A stretch of 64,000 nucleotides of DNA from JABDIY01 sp963751955 (lineage in GTDB: Bacteria > Actinomycetota > Acidimicrobiia > Acidimicrobiales > SZUA-35): contig CAVVWM010000011.1 in the NCBI GenBank assembly GCA_963751955.1, positions 725,001-789,000 on the forward strand, written 5' to 3'. Numbering within the stretch: position 1 is the first letter of the stretch; each line of letters begins with the position of its first letter. A model generated the notes under the pieces. It searched no databases. It was given only the letters and a program-made list of their open reading frames with translations, and had not been told where the DNA came from. The position numbers were made by a program, and so were the translations under genes. This document shows, one piece after another, positions 1-9,081 of the stretch.

Positions 1-549
1 GGACCGCTCTTCTGTCGTGAGTCCCATTTCTCCGGCAATCACATCGGCGTAGGCCCGGGTACGTTCGCTGTGGCCTCTGGTATTGCGATCATGACGATTG
101 AGAGCTGTAACCAAGACCATCAGGGTCTCGGCTGCCTCGCTTGCCGTTTGGCCGAGGCCCTCGTTTTGCACCTCGGCCATGGTTCGACGTAGTTCGTCGT
201 CGGAGGAGCTGCGCATGGCAACCCTGATTCGGCTCGGTGCTTTGTCGGGAAAGACCATCGTCATTCGCAGGAGTAGAGTCACCGGGGCGGCAAGTCGGGC
301 CACGCGATCGGTTGCCATCATCACCACGAACGAGACCACCATGAGCAGCGCAATCCGGAGGATCTGACCCGCCCGGTCCTCAGGAGTGGACATTCCCTTG
401 GAGAGTGCATACGACACGAACACCGCGAGCACGAACGGGAAAACGAACAGCGTGATCTGGAGAACTCGACCCAGCACGGGCCGACCCTGCCACTGTGCTG
501 CCGTGGAGTTCTGCGAATCTTCGCCTGTCATCACCTCGAAGATCGGCAT
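1..549 (-). CDS. Membrane protein with HD/HD-GYP-type domain (3' end outside window)
   Basis: The minus frame is open from an ATG at 549 to the left edge, giving 183 residues with the C-terminus missing. Residues about 29-50 and 62-80 are hydrophobic and probably membrane-spanning. Residues 151-172 (NRHDRNTRGHSERTRAYADV...) match the start of an HD or HD-GYP phosphohydrolase domain, where the typical pattern is D-x-x-T-x-x-H-S-x-R. HD-GYP proteins usually hydrolyse cyclic di-GMP, but the GYP part lies outside the window, so only an HD-type hydrolase is supported. It is divergent from menC and separated from it by about 70 bp. Confidence 0.7.
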   Translation of the reverse strand, partial: MPIFEVMTGEDSQNSTAAQWQGRPVLGRVLQITLFVFPFVLAVFVSYALSKGMSTPEDRAGQILRIALLMVVSFVVMMATDRVARLAAPVTLLLRMTMVFPDKAPSRIRVAMRSSSDDELRRTMAEVQNEGLGQTASEAAETLMVLVTALNRHDRNTRGHSERTRAYADVIAGEMGLTTEERS

Positions 550-621
550 CTTGCGTGGTCGGCTTGACCAGCAAAAACGCCCATGCCTACGGGGCTCCCG
601 AGAGGGCGATACCGTCACTTC

Positions 622-1725
622 ATGGCCACCATGGGAGTTGAGGTCAGACTGCTTGGGCTGCCACTTCGATCGGCGCTTATTGCGGCCCACGATCCGATCC
701 CGGAACCAGTGCGGCTTCTCACGGTCGTGCGGCTGGAAACCGATGATGGCCACGTCGGCTGGGGTGAGTGTTCAGCCCTGAATCACGTCGGCTACTCACC
801 CGAAAGCGCCCGGACTGCATATGAACTGCTCACATCCGATCCGCGACTCGCCACCCACGGAGGGGGTGATGTGGTCCTGGCGGAGGCACCGATGGCGATG
901 GCCGCCCTGGAGATGGCAGAATTCGACCTTCGTTTGCGCTCACGCGGTATTTCGTTGGCGTCCTACCTCGGTGTAGAAAGAACGACCGTTCCAGCGGGAG
1001 CCGTCATCTCGCAATCAACAGTGGACGAAACGATCGCCCAGGCACACCAAGCAGATCGGGATGGGGTCAATCGAGTCAAACTCAAGGTCGTGCCCAAAAC
1101 CTGGTCGGGCATCGACCCTGTAGCCGTGGTCGCTGCTGTCGCGACCCAGTTCGCGCACCTGGAGGTACACGTCGATGCCAACGGAAGTTTCGATGCTGAT
1201 TCAGTCTCGGAGCTGGAAGGAATGGTTGCGGCCGGCGCCTCTGCGGTTGAACAACCGTTCGCGGCCCACGATTCAGACCTTGCGGCCGAGCTGGTCGCTC
1301 GGGGCCTTCCGATCATTGCCGATGAGTCCGCCACCAGCCTCGATGCAGTGCAGGAGCTGGTCGAACGGCGAGCGTGCACCGGTGTAGTTGTGAAGTCATC
1401 CAGGCTCGGCGGGCTGTTCCCTGCGTTCGAACTCATGGGTTGGTGTCTGGAGAATGGCGTTGCTGTCGCCGCCGGCGGCATGCAGGAATCGGGTCTGGGT
1501 CGCTCAGCTCTCGCCGTTGTTGCTGCGCACGAGGCGTGCACGATCACTGGTGATGTATCACCGGCTCAACGATGGTTGGCGGCAGATCCCTGGGACGACC
1601 TTGAGATGAGGGACGGTCGGATCACCGTGCCGACCACAGCAGGAGTGGCTGCCCTTCCCGAGGTCGCGCTATTGGACCGCTATACGATCGCATCCGACCA
1701 GCGGGTGGTTGGCGAGCCATCATGA
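622..1725 (+). CDS. menC: o-Succinylbenzoate synthase (MenC)
   Basis: Enolase-superfamily enzyme that dehydrates SHCHC to o-succinylbenzoate in menaquinone synthesis. Counting from the ATG at 622 (367 residues), the catalytic K-x-K is at 153-155 (KLK), metal ligands are D185, E210 (EQPF) and D234 (ADES), and the second catalytic lysine is K258 (VVVKSSR). An ATG at 631 is an equally possible start; a frame extension to 583 adds residues not typical of the family. The stop overlaps the menH start (ATGA at 1722-1725), so the two are translationally coupled. Confidence 0.9.
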   Translation: MATMGVEVRLLGLPLRSALIAAHDPIPEPVRLLTVVRLETDDGHVGWGECSALNHVGYSPESARTAYELLTSDPRLATHGGGDVVLAEAPMAMAALEMAEFDLRLRSRGISLASYLGVERTTVPAGAVISQSTVDETIAQAHQADRDGVNRVKLKVVPKTWSGIDPVAVVAAVATQFAHLEVHVDANGSFDADSVSELEGMVAAGASAVEQPFAAHDSDLAAELVARGLPIIADESATSLDAVQELVERRACTGVVVKSSRLGGLFPAFELMGWCLENGVAVAAGGMQESGLGRSALAVVAAHEACTITGDVSPAQRWLAADPWDDLEMRDGRITVPTTAGVAALPEVALLDRYTIASDQRVVGEPS

Positions 1726-2522
1726 GCGACAACCGACTCACGATCGGCCATGTCTCGGGCCCGGTGCTGGGCGACAAGGACCCGGTCGCAGTGCTACTTC
1801 ACGGGTTCACCCAGAACCGGCACTGTTGGGGTCCCTTCGCCGACGCGCTCGGCAAGCGATTCACTGTGCTGGGCGTAGATCTGCCCGGCCACGGGGATAG
1901 CGGAGCAAACGAGGTCAACTTCGAGGAAGCATCCGAACTCGTCGGCGACGCTCTCGACTCTGTCGATGGACCGATTGACACCCTGATCGGCTACTCGATG
2001 GGTGGGCGGATGGGGTTGCGTCTGGCCCTCGATCGTCGGTCGGTATTCAGCTCGCTGGTAGTTCTCGGAGCGACCGCCGGACTGGCCGATCCCAACGACC
2101 GTCACCAACGCCGGGTCGCCGACCGCGAACTCGCCGAACGAATCCGTTCCGATGGTGCGGAGCGGTTCCTCGATTTCTGGCTGCGGCTGCCGCTCTTCGA
2201 CAACCTCAGCGACGCCCAACAGTTCCGGGCTCAGAGATTGGCCCACTGGGGAACCGGGATACCAGAAACCCTCGAGCATCGGGGTACCGGGAACATGGAG
2301 CCGCTATGGAACCGACTTCCCGAGATCGACGTACCAACCCTGGCTCTAGCCGGTGATCGGGACACCAAGTTCGCCGAAATCGGACGCTCCCTCGCCCATG
2401 GAATCGGGAGCAACGGATCCTTTGCCTGGGTGGAGAAGTCCGGCCATGCCTGCCATCTGCAACGTCCGGTGGAAACCGCCGATGCGATTCTCCGATGGCG
2501 GTTCGATTCTGATCTGCCTTAG
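1722..2522 (+). CDS. menH: SHCHC synthase-like alpha/beta hydrolase (MenH)
   Basis: Alpha/beta-hydrolase of 266 residues. It has the oxyanion HGF at 27-29, the nucleophile elbow GYSMGG with Ser92, an aspartate in LALAGDRD near the C-terminus, and His242 in SGHACH. This is the arrangement of MenH, which eliminates pyruvate from SEPHCHC to give SHCHC, the MenC substrate. The 4-bp overlap with menC and the neighbouring menB, menE, menF and menD genes support that role; by sequence alone it could be another hydrolase. Its 3' end overlaps the convergent menB by 4 bp. Confidence 0.82.
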   Translation: MSDNRLTIGHVSGPVLGDKDPVAVLLHGFTQNRHCWGPFADALGKRFTVLGVDLPGHGDSGANEVNFEEASELVGDALDSVDGPIDTLIGYSMGGRMGLRLALDRRSVFSSLVVLGATAGLADPNDRHQRRVADRELAERIRSDGAERFLDFWLRLPLFDNLSDAQQFRAQRLAHWGTGIPETLEHRGTGNMEPLWNRLPEIDVPTLALAGDRDTKFAEIGRSLAHGIGSNGSFAWVEKSGHACHLQRPVETADAILRWRFDSDLP

Positions 2523-3427
2523 AATGCGTAGGGATAGCCGGTCCAGTCCGGAGCGCGCTTTTCGAGAAACGCATCCCGACCTTCCTGCGCTTCGTCGGTG
2601 CCGTAGGCGAGACGGGTTGCTTCTCCCGCAAACACCTGTTGACCCACGAGTCCGTCATCGATCAGGTTGAAAGCGAACTTCGCCATGCGCTGTGCGGTTG
2701 GGGACTTCGAACAAATCTCTCTTGCCCATTCGAGGGCAGTCACCTCCAAATCCGCGTGGGCGACCACCGAATTCACCGCTCCTTGCGCGTGCGCCTCCGC
2801 GGCGCTGTAAGTGCGACCCAGGAAGAAGATTTCGCGAGCAACCTTCTGCCCAACCTGCCGAGCCAAGTAAGCGCTTCCGAATCCTCCATCGAAGCTGGCG
2901 ACATCGGTGTCGGTTTGTTTGAACCGTGCGTGCTCCTGGCTGGCCAGGGTCAAGTCTGCAACAACGTGGAGGGAGTGTCCACCTCCGGCCGCCCAGCCGG
3001 GCACGACCGCAATGACCACCTTGGGCATCATGCGAATCAACCGCTGGCATTCGAGGATGTGAAGCCGTCCGGCGCGAGCCGGATCGATCTCGTCAGCGGT
3101 CTCGCCGGCATCGGTTGTGTACTTGTAGCCGTCCCGTCCCCGTATTCGTTGATCTCCGCCTGAGCAGAACGCCCAACCACCATCTCTGGGACTGGGTCCG
3201 TTGCCGGTGAGCAACACACATCCCACATCACTGCTCATTCGGGCGTGATCGAGCGCCCTATAGAGCTCGTCGACAGTGTGGGGCCGAAACGCATTCCTGA
3301 CCTCCGGTCGGTTGAACGCGATCCGTACCGCTCCCACATCGTTGGCTCGGTGATAGGTGATGTCGGTGAAGTCGAAGCCCGCAACCTCGGTCCACGACTC
3401 GCTGGCGAAGATCTCAGAAACCATCAT
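2519..3427 (-). CDS. menB: 1,4-Dihydroxy-2-naphthoyl-CoA synthase (MenB)
   Basis: Crotonase-fold enzyme that closes the naphthoate ring from o-succinylbenzoyl-CoA. The 302 residues contain CSGGDQ (88-93), the oxyanion-hole segment AAGGGHSLH (146-154) and DVASFDGGFGS (175-185). The preceding sequence QTDTD carries an aspartate where bicarbonate-dependent MenB proteins have glycine, so this looks like the bicarbonate-independent type known from Mycobacterium (family knowledge plus inference). It begins with two ATG codons at 3427, 42 bp after the end of menE on the same strand. Confidence 0.93.
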   Translation of the reverse strand: MMVSEIFASESWTEVAGFDFTDITYHRANDVGAVRIAFNRPEVRNAFRPHTVDELYRALDHARMSSDVGCVLLTGNGPSPRDGGWAFCSGGDQRIRGRDGYKYTTDAGETADEIDPARAGRLHILECQRLIRMMPKVVIAVVPGWAAGGGHSLHVVADLTLASQEHARFKQTDTDVASFDGGFGSAYLARQVGQKVAREIFFLGRTYSAAEAHAQGAVNSVVAHADLEVTALEWAREICSKSPTAQRMAKFAFNLIDDGLVGQQVFAGEATRLAYGTDEAQEGRDAFLEKRAPDWTGYPYAF

Positions 3428-3468
3428 CGGATCCTACGACTTCGGGCCCGACCCCAGCCTGTCCAGGC

Positions 3469-4576
3469 CTAAATCTGGGCCCTGCGGATCTTGCCCAGCG
3501 ATGTGCGAGGGAAGCTCTCGACAAGCTCGAGCCGCGGGGAGCCCACCATGCCGGAAGTTCGGCTCGCACTGCCCTCCTGATTTCTTCCAGGGTGGGAGGA
3601 ACCGCCAGGTCAACCGGTTCGACAACCGCGGTCACCTCATGACCCCACTCGGGATGCGCTCTGCCGACCACCACAACCTCACCGACCGAAGGCAGCGACC
3701 GGATGACCGGTTCAATACGTGCCGGCCACACTTTTCACCGCCCGTCACGACCACATCGGCCATGCGGCCCGAAACACTCAAGACCCCGTCAACAATCTCT
3801 CCACCGTCGCCAGTCGGATACCAGCCCTCGGTGTCCTTGGGATCGGCACCGTCGCGATAACAGCGCAAAAGGGTCGGAGACTTCACCCAAAGCTGACCGT
3901 CGGTATCGGTGCGCAGCTCGACGCCATCAAGCGCCTTCTGGTCATAGACCACCCCGGACCCGGTCTCGGTGCTGCCGTAGGTGGCGATGACGTTGGGCGC
4001 TCTGCCCTGAGGCGGTGCAGCTCCGCCCAGCAGAATGGTGCGAAAAGCGGCAGGATCCACCTGCCTAAGCGTCCTGGTCACCAACGAAATCCGAGTGACG
4101 CCCTCTCTTCGAACTGCCTCGATCACAGCCTCGGGGTCGAAGTGATCGTGGACCGTCAATGCAGTACTTCTGAGCAGGGCGCGAGTGATCACCGATAACC
4201 CGCCGATGTGGGCCACGGGCAGGCAGCACAACCACCTATCCGATGAATCGATGTCGAGCCGTCGGGAAGTGAGATCAGCCGAAGCACGCACCGCCTCATG
4301 GCTCAGTATGACCCCCTTGGGGTGGCCGCTAGAGCCGCTGGTGGCAACGATCAACGCATCGCCGTCTTCGGTGGATCGTCCCGATCGCCGCTGGGTCCGT
4401 TCACCGTCGGGACCGATGACGGCGGTGGGTGCGAGTGTGTCGAGCACGTTGTGAAGCTCAGAGCCATCAAGGCGGTGATCGATCGGGGCGACCGCACATC
4501 CCCGATCCCACTCTGAGAGCAACGCAGCTACGAACAAGGAGTTGGCGGGCATCGCCAGCGCGGTTACACCTGCCAT
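3469..4576 (-). CDS. menE: o-Succinylbenzoate-CoA ligase (MenE), two apparent frameshifts
   Basis: ANL-superfamily acyl-CoA ligase that activates o-succinylbenzoate. From the ATG at 4576 one sees the P-loop TSGSSGHPKG (79-88), then ATYGSTETG, YPTGDGG and GRMADVVVTGGEK. The frame breaks at 3732-3735, where five A are expected on the coding strand and four are read; the next frame continues with VWPARIEPVI. It breaks again at 3536-3539, where four C are read; the third frame ends with the family's C-terminal TSLGKIRRAQI and stops at 3469. Two one-base losses in homopolymers suggest consensus errors rather than a dead gene. The start lies 13 bp inside the upstream SRPBCC gene. Confidence 0.85.
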
Positions 4577-5037
4577 GAGAACCCGCTAAGAACCGTTTCG
4601 GCGTACCGCTCGGCGTAGACGGCGAGCTCGTCGGCTGCGCCGGCGATTTGACTCTCCAACACTCCCTCGAGCACCTCGGACCAAAGACCGCCGCCATAGG
4701 CCAAGCGCATCGTGACGATCGTGGGATCTCCAACTCGAGCGTGCGCTCCCAGCACCCACGAGGAGTGATTGCGATCGTCGGTTTCGCGTCGCTCGAACGT
4801 GGCCCCGTCCTCGCCAGAGTCGGCGCGCACCATTCGTAAGCGCTTTCGTCGGGCGAACGGCCCGATCTTTGCGATCAGGGTGACGGAATAGGCTGGCCCC
4901 GAGTCGCCATCAACTGGTGGAGCCGTCTCAACATGGTCGACGAGATCGAGCCAGTGCTGGTAAGTCGTCAATTCGCACAACACCCGTTGCACACTGCGGG
5001 TTTCCGCCCGGACGACGGCTTCGATCGACTTGTCCAC
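4564..5037 (-). CDS. SRPBCC (START-like) family protein
   Basis: Protein of about 158 residues from the GTG at 5037, which begins VDKSIEAVVRAETRSVQRV. The alternation of charged strands, the central VTLIAKIGPF and the long amphipathic C-terminal helix (LESQIAGAADELAVYAERYA) fit the polyketide-cyclase/START-like fold that binds hydrophobic ligands. A longer frame to 5145 exists but its extra residues are not SRPBCC-like. It overlaps menE by 13 bp and is divergent from menF, so it may serve menaquinone metabolism, but no function can be assigned. Confidence 0.68.
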   Translation of the reverse strand: MDKSIEAVVRAETRSVQRVLCELTTYQHWLDLVDHVETAPPVDGDSGPAYSVTLIAKIGPFARRKRLRMVRADSGEDGATFERRETDDRNHSSWVLGAHARVGDPTIVTMRLAYGGGLWSEVLEGVLESQIAGAADELAVYAERYAETVLSGFSWQV

Positions 5038-5129
5038 GCCTCCAGTGTGGCGCAGATCCGATCGTGTCCTGGCAAAGGCACCAACCTCCCGGCTGAGAGG
5101 CAACGATCCAGGAGTATTACGGTGGTTGG

Positions 5130-6371
5130 GTGATCGCCACCTCACTGACGCTCGACACGATTCCAGATCTCATCGCCATCGGGTCGAGAACGGGAATCCT
5201 GTGGAGCCGGGATGGGGTGCAGTTCGCCGGACTCGGTGAGGCGGTTCGAATCGACGTTGCTGGCCTCGACAACACCAGCGATGCGATTCAGCAGCTGGCC
5301 AACATAAAGATCGATGACGCATCTACCGCATCGGGGTACGGCACCGGAGCTGTCGCCTTCGGCGCACTACCTTTTGATCGACAGGCGGCGGGGTGGCTCG
5401 TCGTACCTGAGATCGTTCTGGGGATCGCTCCCGATGGCCGCCGGTGGATCACGGTGACAGCCGCCGAGGGAGATCCGGTCGATCCTGAAGCTTCGTTGCA
5501 GCGCATCTGCGCAGCCGGATCCCGTCCGGTGCCCGAGGGTCCAGAGCCCACCAGCTTTGACCTCGTCTCCACCCTCTCGCCCGAGATATGGCGCGATGAG
5601 GTGGTTGGATTCGCACGGTCTCGTATCGCCGCCGGCGATCTGGACAAAGCGGTTCTGGCTCGAGAGCTGGTCCTTCGGACCGATCATCCCATCGACCCCG
5701 CATACGCACTCGATCGTCTCTACCGGAGCTACCAGAACGCCATCTTGTTCAGCGTCGACGGGTTCATAGGGGCTTCACCAGAGCTTCTGGTGTCCCGTAT
5801 CAACTCGATCGTACGAGCCCATCCTCTGGCTGGAACTGCGCCCCGCTCCTCCGATCCCGGCCACGACCAACGCAGCTCGGCCCGGTTGTTGGCCAGCGAC
5901 AAGGACCGTTGGGAGCATCGCATCACGATCGAGTGGTTGCTCAACACTCTGCTGCCTTTTTGCAGCTTCGTCGACGCCGAGCCGGAACCGACCATCGTCA
6001 CCCTGGCCAATGTCCATCACCTCGGCACCAGGGTGGAAGGGCGTCTGTCGTCTCCGCCGGCCAGCGCCCTGGAACTGGTAGGTGCGCTTCACCCCACCCC
6101 TGCGGTCGGAGGCCAACCCCAGGAACGGGCGCTCGAGCTGATCATGGCAATGGAGCGCATGGAACGGGGTCGGTACGCCGGGCCGGTCGGTTGGCTCGAC
6201 AGCCAGGGGAACGGCGAGTTCGCGGTCGGAATTCGCAGCGCACAGATGAACGGCACCGAGGCCAGGCTGTGGGCAGGGGTGGGAGTGGTCGCAGATTCCG
6301 ACCCCGTCGCCGAACTGAGCGAAACGCGAGCCAAGTTTCAGGCCATGCTCAGCGCCCTTTTGCGACCTTAG
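5130..6371 (+). CDS. menF: Isochorismate synthase (MenF)
   Basis: Chorismate-binding enzyme of 413 residues, first committed step of menaquinone synthesis (chorismate to isochorismate). Visible signatures are the catalytic-lysine segment LDKAVLAREL (K173), SPELLVSR, HPLAGTAPR (231-239), HHLGTRVEGRL, LHPTPAVGGQP and the C-terminal RGRYAGPVGW. Salicylate synthases and TrpE/PabB are relatives, but the men context and the LAGTAPR motif favour MenF. The start is a GTG at 5130, divergent from the SRPBCC gene. It ends 15 bp before the convergent menD. Confidence 0.88.
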   Translation: MIATSLTLDTIPDLIAIGSRTGILWSRDGVQFAGLGEAVRIDVAGLDNTSDAIQQLANIKIDDASTASGYGTGAVAFGALPFDRQAAGWLVVPEIVLGIAPDGRRWITVTAAEGDPVDPEASLQRICAAGSRPVPEGPEPTSFDLVSTLSPEIWRDEVVGFARSRIAAGDLDKAVLARELVLRTDHPIDPAYALDRLYRSYQNAILFSVDGFIGASPELLVSRINSIVRAHPLAGTAPRSSDPGHDQRSSARLLASDKDRWEHRITIEWLLNTLLPFCSFVDAEPEPTIVTLANVHHLGTRVEGRLSSPPASALELVGALHPTPAVGGQPQERALELIMAMERMERGRYAGPVGWLDSQGNGEFAVGIRSAQMNGTEARLWAGVGVVADSDPVAELSETRAKFQAMLSALLRP

Positions 6372-6386
6372 GGCAACGCCTGCGCC

Positions 6387-8048
6387 TCAGCCGCTCAGCG
6401 AGTTCCTCAAAACAAGAGTTCTCCCGCGATCGGTGCTCACGATCGCAATGCGAACACCATCAGGCTTGAGATCGGACCTACCGGCACCAGCGATGACCGG
6501 GATCCCGTGAGCGGCCGCCAGAGCAGCGATATCGGTGCCATGAGGCGTTCCGTACAGCAGTTCATAGGTGTCACGGTCGAGTAGATCGTGCTGAGGCAGC
6601 ATGCCGAAGATCCCACCTCCGTCGTTGTCGATGACCACGATCGTGAGGTTGATCGCTCGACGGCGCAAGGCCGTGAGGCTCGATTGATCGTGGAGGAAGG
6701 CAACATCGCCGATGAGGCAGACAGTTGGTACACCAGTGGCAGCAACACCAACGGCGGTCGCGATGACGCCGTCGATCCCGTTGGCCCCACGGTTGCTGTA
6801 CACGGCGATGTCGGCTCGATCCGGTCCATACCATTCCACATCCCGAACCGGCATGGAAGACGAAACGACCAGTGCTCCACCTATCGGAACTGCATCGATC
6901 GCAGCCCCAGCGGCTCCCGGTTCGGTTGTGGGATCGGCGAGTTGGTCTCGCAATCGCCCCAGAAGCTTCGCGTCGGCGTTGGACCAACGCTCCCGCCAGC
7001 CACAGAGGGGATCTACTCCTCGACGCTGCAATTCTCCGATGAGAGCATCGGCGGAACCCGACTCGGGAAGGCGGTTGTGGACAACCAGCTCAGGGTTGAT
7101 CGTTCTGGTCCACGGCTCGAAACCGGTGACTGCGTCCGGATGATCAGCAAGGGCCGCGATCCAGCGTGTGAGCACCTTGCTGGACAACGGCTCACCGAAG
7201 CGGAGCAGCCGCTCGGATTCGTTCTCGAGATCGCTGGGGTGACGCAGTAGCGGATCGTGAAAACGGATCGCGGTCCCGTTGCGCAGGCCGCTGCGATGGT
7301 CAGCGATCACCGGCCATCCGAGGATCTCGGCCAGACCGGCAAGGGCTGTGGCTGAGCTCTCCCCGCGCCCTGCCACGATGACGCCCGGTCGTGGTTGGCC
7401 GGTATCCAATATCCGGTCGACCACAGTCGAAATCTCCTCCGCGGAGGCGACGAGCGGTATGCCGACAACGGGTGGAGGTAGCGGTTCACCCAAGTCTCCC
7501 GCGCTTCCCACCAGCGGCTCCCGGAAACTCAGGTCGATCTGAACCGGTCCCGGATTCTTGGGAGTGGCCGCAGCCGCCCACGCTCGATTGGCAAGATTGC
7601 GAGCTGCGCCCGGTTCGGAGCCATCGGGCGGGCCCGGACGCAGGAAGTCTCGGACACTCTGGCGGTAGAGGTCGGTTTGATCGATGGTTTGGGGGGCGCC
7701 CACTCCCCAGAGCTCGGGGGGGCGATTGGCGGTACAGACCAGCATGGGGACACAGCTCAGGCCTGCTTCGGCGACCGCTCCATGGAAGTGAGTCGCGGCC
7801 GTCCCTGATGTGCAAAGCACCACCGCCGGGCCTCCGGTGGACAGACCCCATCCCAACGCCGCAAAACTGGCCGACCGTTCGTCGTGGAAGACCTCGAGCC
7901 GGATCTCGCTTCGGGTGGCCAGCGCCAAGGCCAACGGTGTGGAGCGAGAACCGGGCGCCACGAACGCAGCACCTAGGCCGCATCGAATCCACTGATCGAC
8001 AAGGGCCGCGGAAAATGTTGCATTGGCATCGCCGACCCGGTGGAGCAT
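6387..8048 (-). CDS. menD: 2-Succinyl-5-enolpyruvyl-6-hydroxy-3-cyclohexadiene-1-carboxylate synthase (MenD)
   Basis: Thiamine-diphosphate enzyme joining isochorismate and 2-oxoglutarate. The ATG at 8048 gives 553 residues, the usual MenD length; an upstream in-frame extension to 8162 is unlike the family and overlaps the preceding gene. N-terminal GAAFVAPGSRSTPLALAL and SGTAATHFHGAVAEA are characteristic of MenD, as are AVYSNRGANGIDGVIATAVG and CLIGDVAFLHDQSSL in the ThDP-binding C-terminal third. It lies 25 bp downstream of the nucleotidyltransferase gene, probably in one transcript. Confidence 0.92.
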   Translation of the reverse strand: MLHRVGDANATFSAALVDQWIRCGLGAAFVAPGSRSTPLALALATRSEIRLEVFHDERSASFAALGWGLSTGGPAVVLCTSGTAATHFHGAVAEAGLSCVPMLVCTANRPPELWGVGAPQTIDQTDLYRQSVRDFLRPGPPDGSEPGAARNLANRAWAAAATPKNPGPVQIDLSFREPLVGSAGDLGEPLPPPVVGIPLVASAEEISTVVDRILDTGQPRPGVIVAGRGESSATALAGLAEILGWPVIADHRSGLRNGTAIRFHDPLLRHPSDLENESERLLRFGEPLSSKVLTRWIAALADHPDAVTGFEPWTRTINPELVVHNRLPESGSADALIGELQRRGVDPLCGWRERWSNADAKLLGRLRDQLADPTTEPGAAGAAIDAVPIGGALVVSSSMPVRDVEWYGPDRADIAVYSNRGANGIDGVIATAVGVAATGVPTVCLIGDVAFLHDQSSLTALRRRAINLTIVVIDNDGGGIFGMLPQHDLLDRDTYELLYGTPHGTDIAALAAAHGIPVIAGAGRSDLKPDGVRIAIVSTDRGRTLVLRNSLSG

Positions 8049-8073
8049 GGGACCCGACTGTATGCGTTGATTT

Positions 8074-8910
8074 CTAGCGAGAGGCCAACGCTGCGATGGC
8101 CAGATCGAGATCCTCGGGGTTGGTGATCCCAATCCACTTCTCCGGTGATCGCACCACAGCAACGGTCAGCTCACCCCTGTTGATGAGATCGTTCACCATG
8201 GTGGGCAGCTGCGCTTCGGCTTTGGGTTCGTCTCGGTTGGCGGTGAGGAACTGTTCCCACTCGGACTGGAATTGGTCGAGTATCGACGGATCAAAGCACC
8301 AAAAATTCATCGAAACCGGAGTGTCTTCGTTCACCGACTGATCGCCGGCCACCAGAGACCCGTCGTCGAGCCGCTCGCACCCCTCGGTCTCGACCAAGCC
8401 GGTGAAGACATCACCCTCGATCTGCACAACTGCCCGCGTTACGGCGCCACGGGGAGGCACGGTCTTGCCGATCTCGAATGCGACATTGGCGGCACGACCG
8501 GCTGTGCTCTTGGCCAGTTCATCGAAGGCCAGATGGAACGTCTGCTCACCGTAATAGTCGTCAGCATTGATCACCGAGAAAGGGCTGTTGATAGCCACAG
8601 CGGCGCTGAGCACCGCATGGGTGGTCCCCCACGGTTTGTCGCGTGGAGGCCCGAGGTGGTCCTGGCACACGTACACGATCTCCAGGTCGGGGTGTTGTTC
8701 AGCCATGTGAGCTCGGACGTCAACTTCGATCTCGGTTCGAACGATCAGGATTATCTCACCGAACCCGGCGGCGATCGCATCGTTGATGCTGAAGTCGAGA
8801 AAGGCCTCACCCTTGGATCCCACCCGAGCGAGCTGCTTGACGCCACCGAAGCGGCTCCCGAGGCCAGCGGCCATGATCACGAGTTGAGGGCCAGAAGAAT
8901 CCGAGGTCAC
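8074..8910 (-). CDS. Sugar-phosphate nucleotidyltransferase family protein
   Basis: Rossmann-like nucleotidyltransferase of about 278 residues from the GTG at 8910. It opens with LVIMAAGLGSRFGGVKQL, the G-x-G-x-R nucleotide-binding loop followed by the K of NDP-sugar pyrophosphorylases, and has the metal-binding VINADDYYG. The sugar specificity cannot be read from the sequence. A GTG at 8958 would add 16 residues and cannot be excluded. The gene precedes menD by 25 bp and is divergent from the EamA gene. Confidence 0.75.
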   Translation of the reverse strand: MTSDSSGPQLVIMAAGLGSRFGGVKQLARVGSKGEAFLDFSINDAIAAGFGEIILIVRTEIEVDVRAHMAEQHPDLEIVYVCQDHLGPPRDKPWGTTHAVLSAAVAINSPFSVINADDYYGEQTFHLAFDELAKSTAGRAANVAFEIGKTVPPRGAVTRAVVQIEGDVFTGLVETEGCERLDDGSLVAGDQSVNEDTPVSMNFWCFDPSILDQFQSEWEQFLTANRDEPKAEAQLPTMVNDLINRGELTVAVVRSPEKWIGITNPEDLDLAIAALASR

Positions 8911-9081
8911 GCCTTCATGGTAGAACCCTTCGCAGGTCAACAACAGGCCTTCCACCACCGATCAACTGGGTCATCGGTCTCTTCTCTTCGCTGGTCGGCA
9001 GCTCACTAGGCTCGGCTCATCGAAGGTCTCTCCCACCACCGCCCCGAACGGTCCGTTGGACCGGTCGAGTCCGGCCTACTC

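Noticed and set aside
6387..8162. Longer menD start at 8162
   Set aside because: Extends through the preceding gene's end, and the first 38 residues do not resemble MenD.
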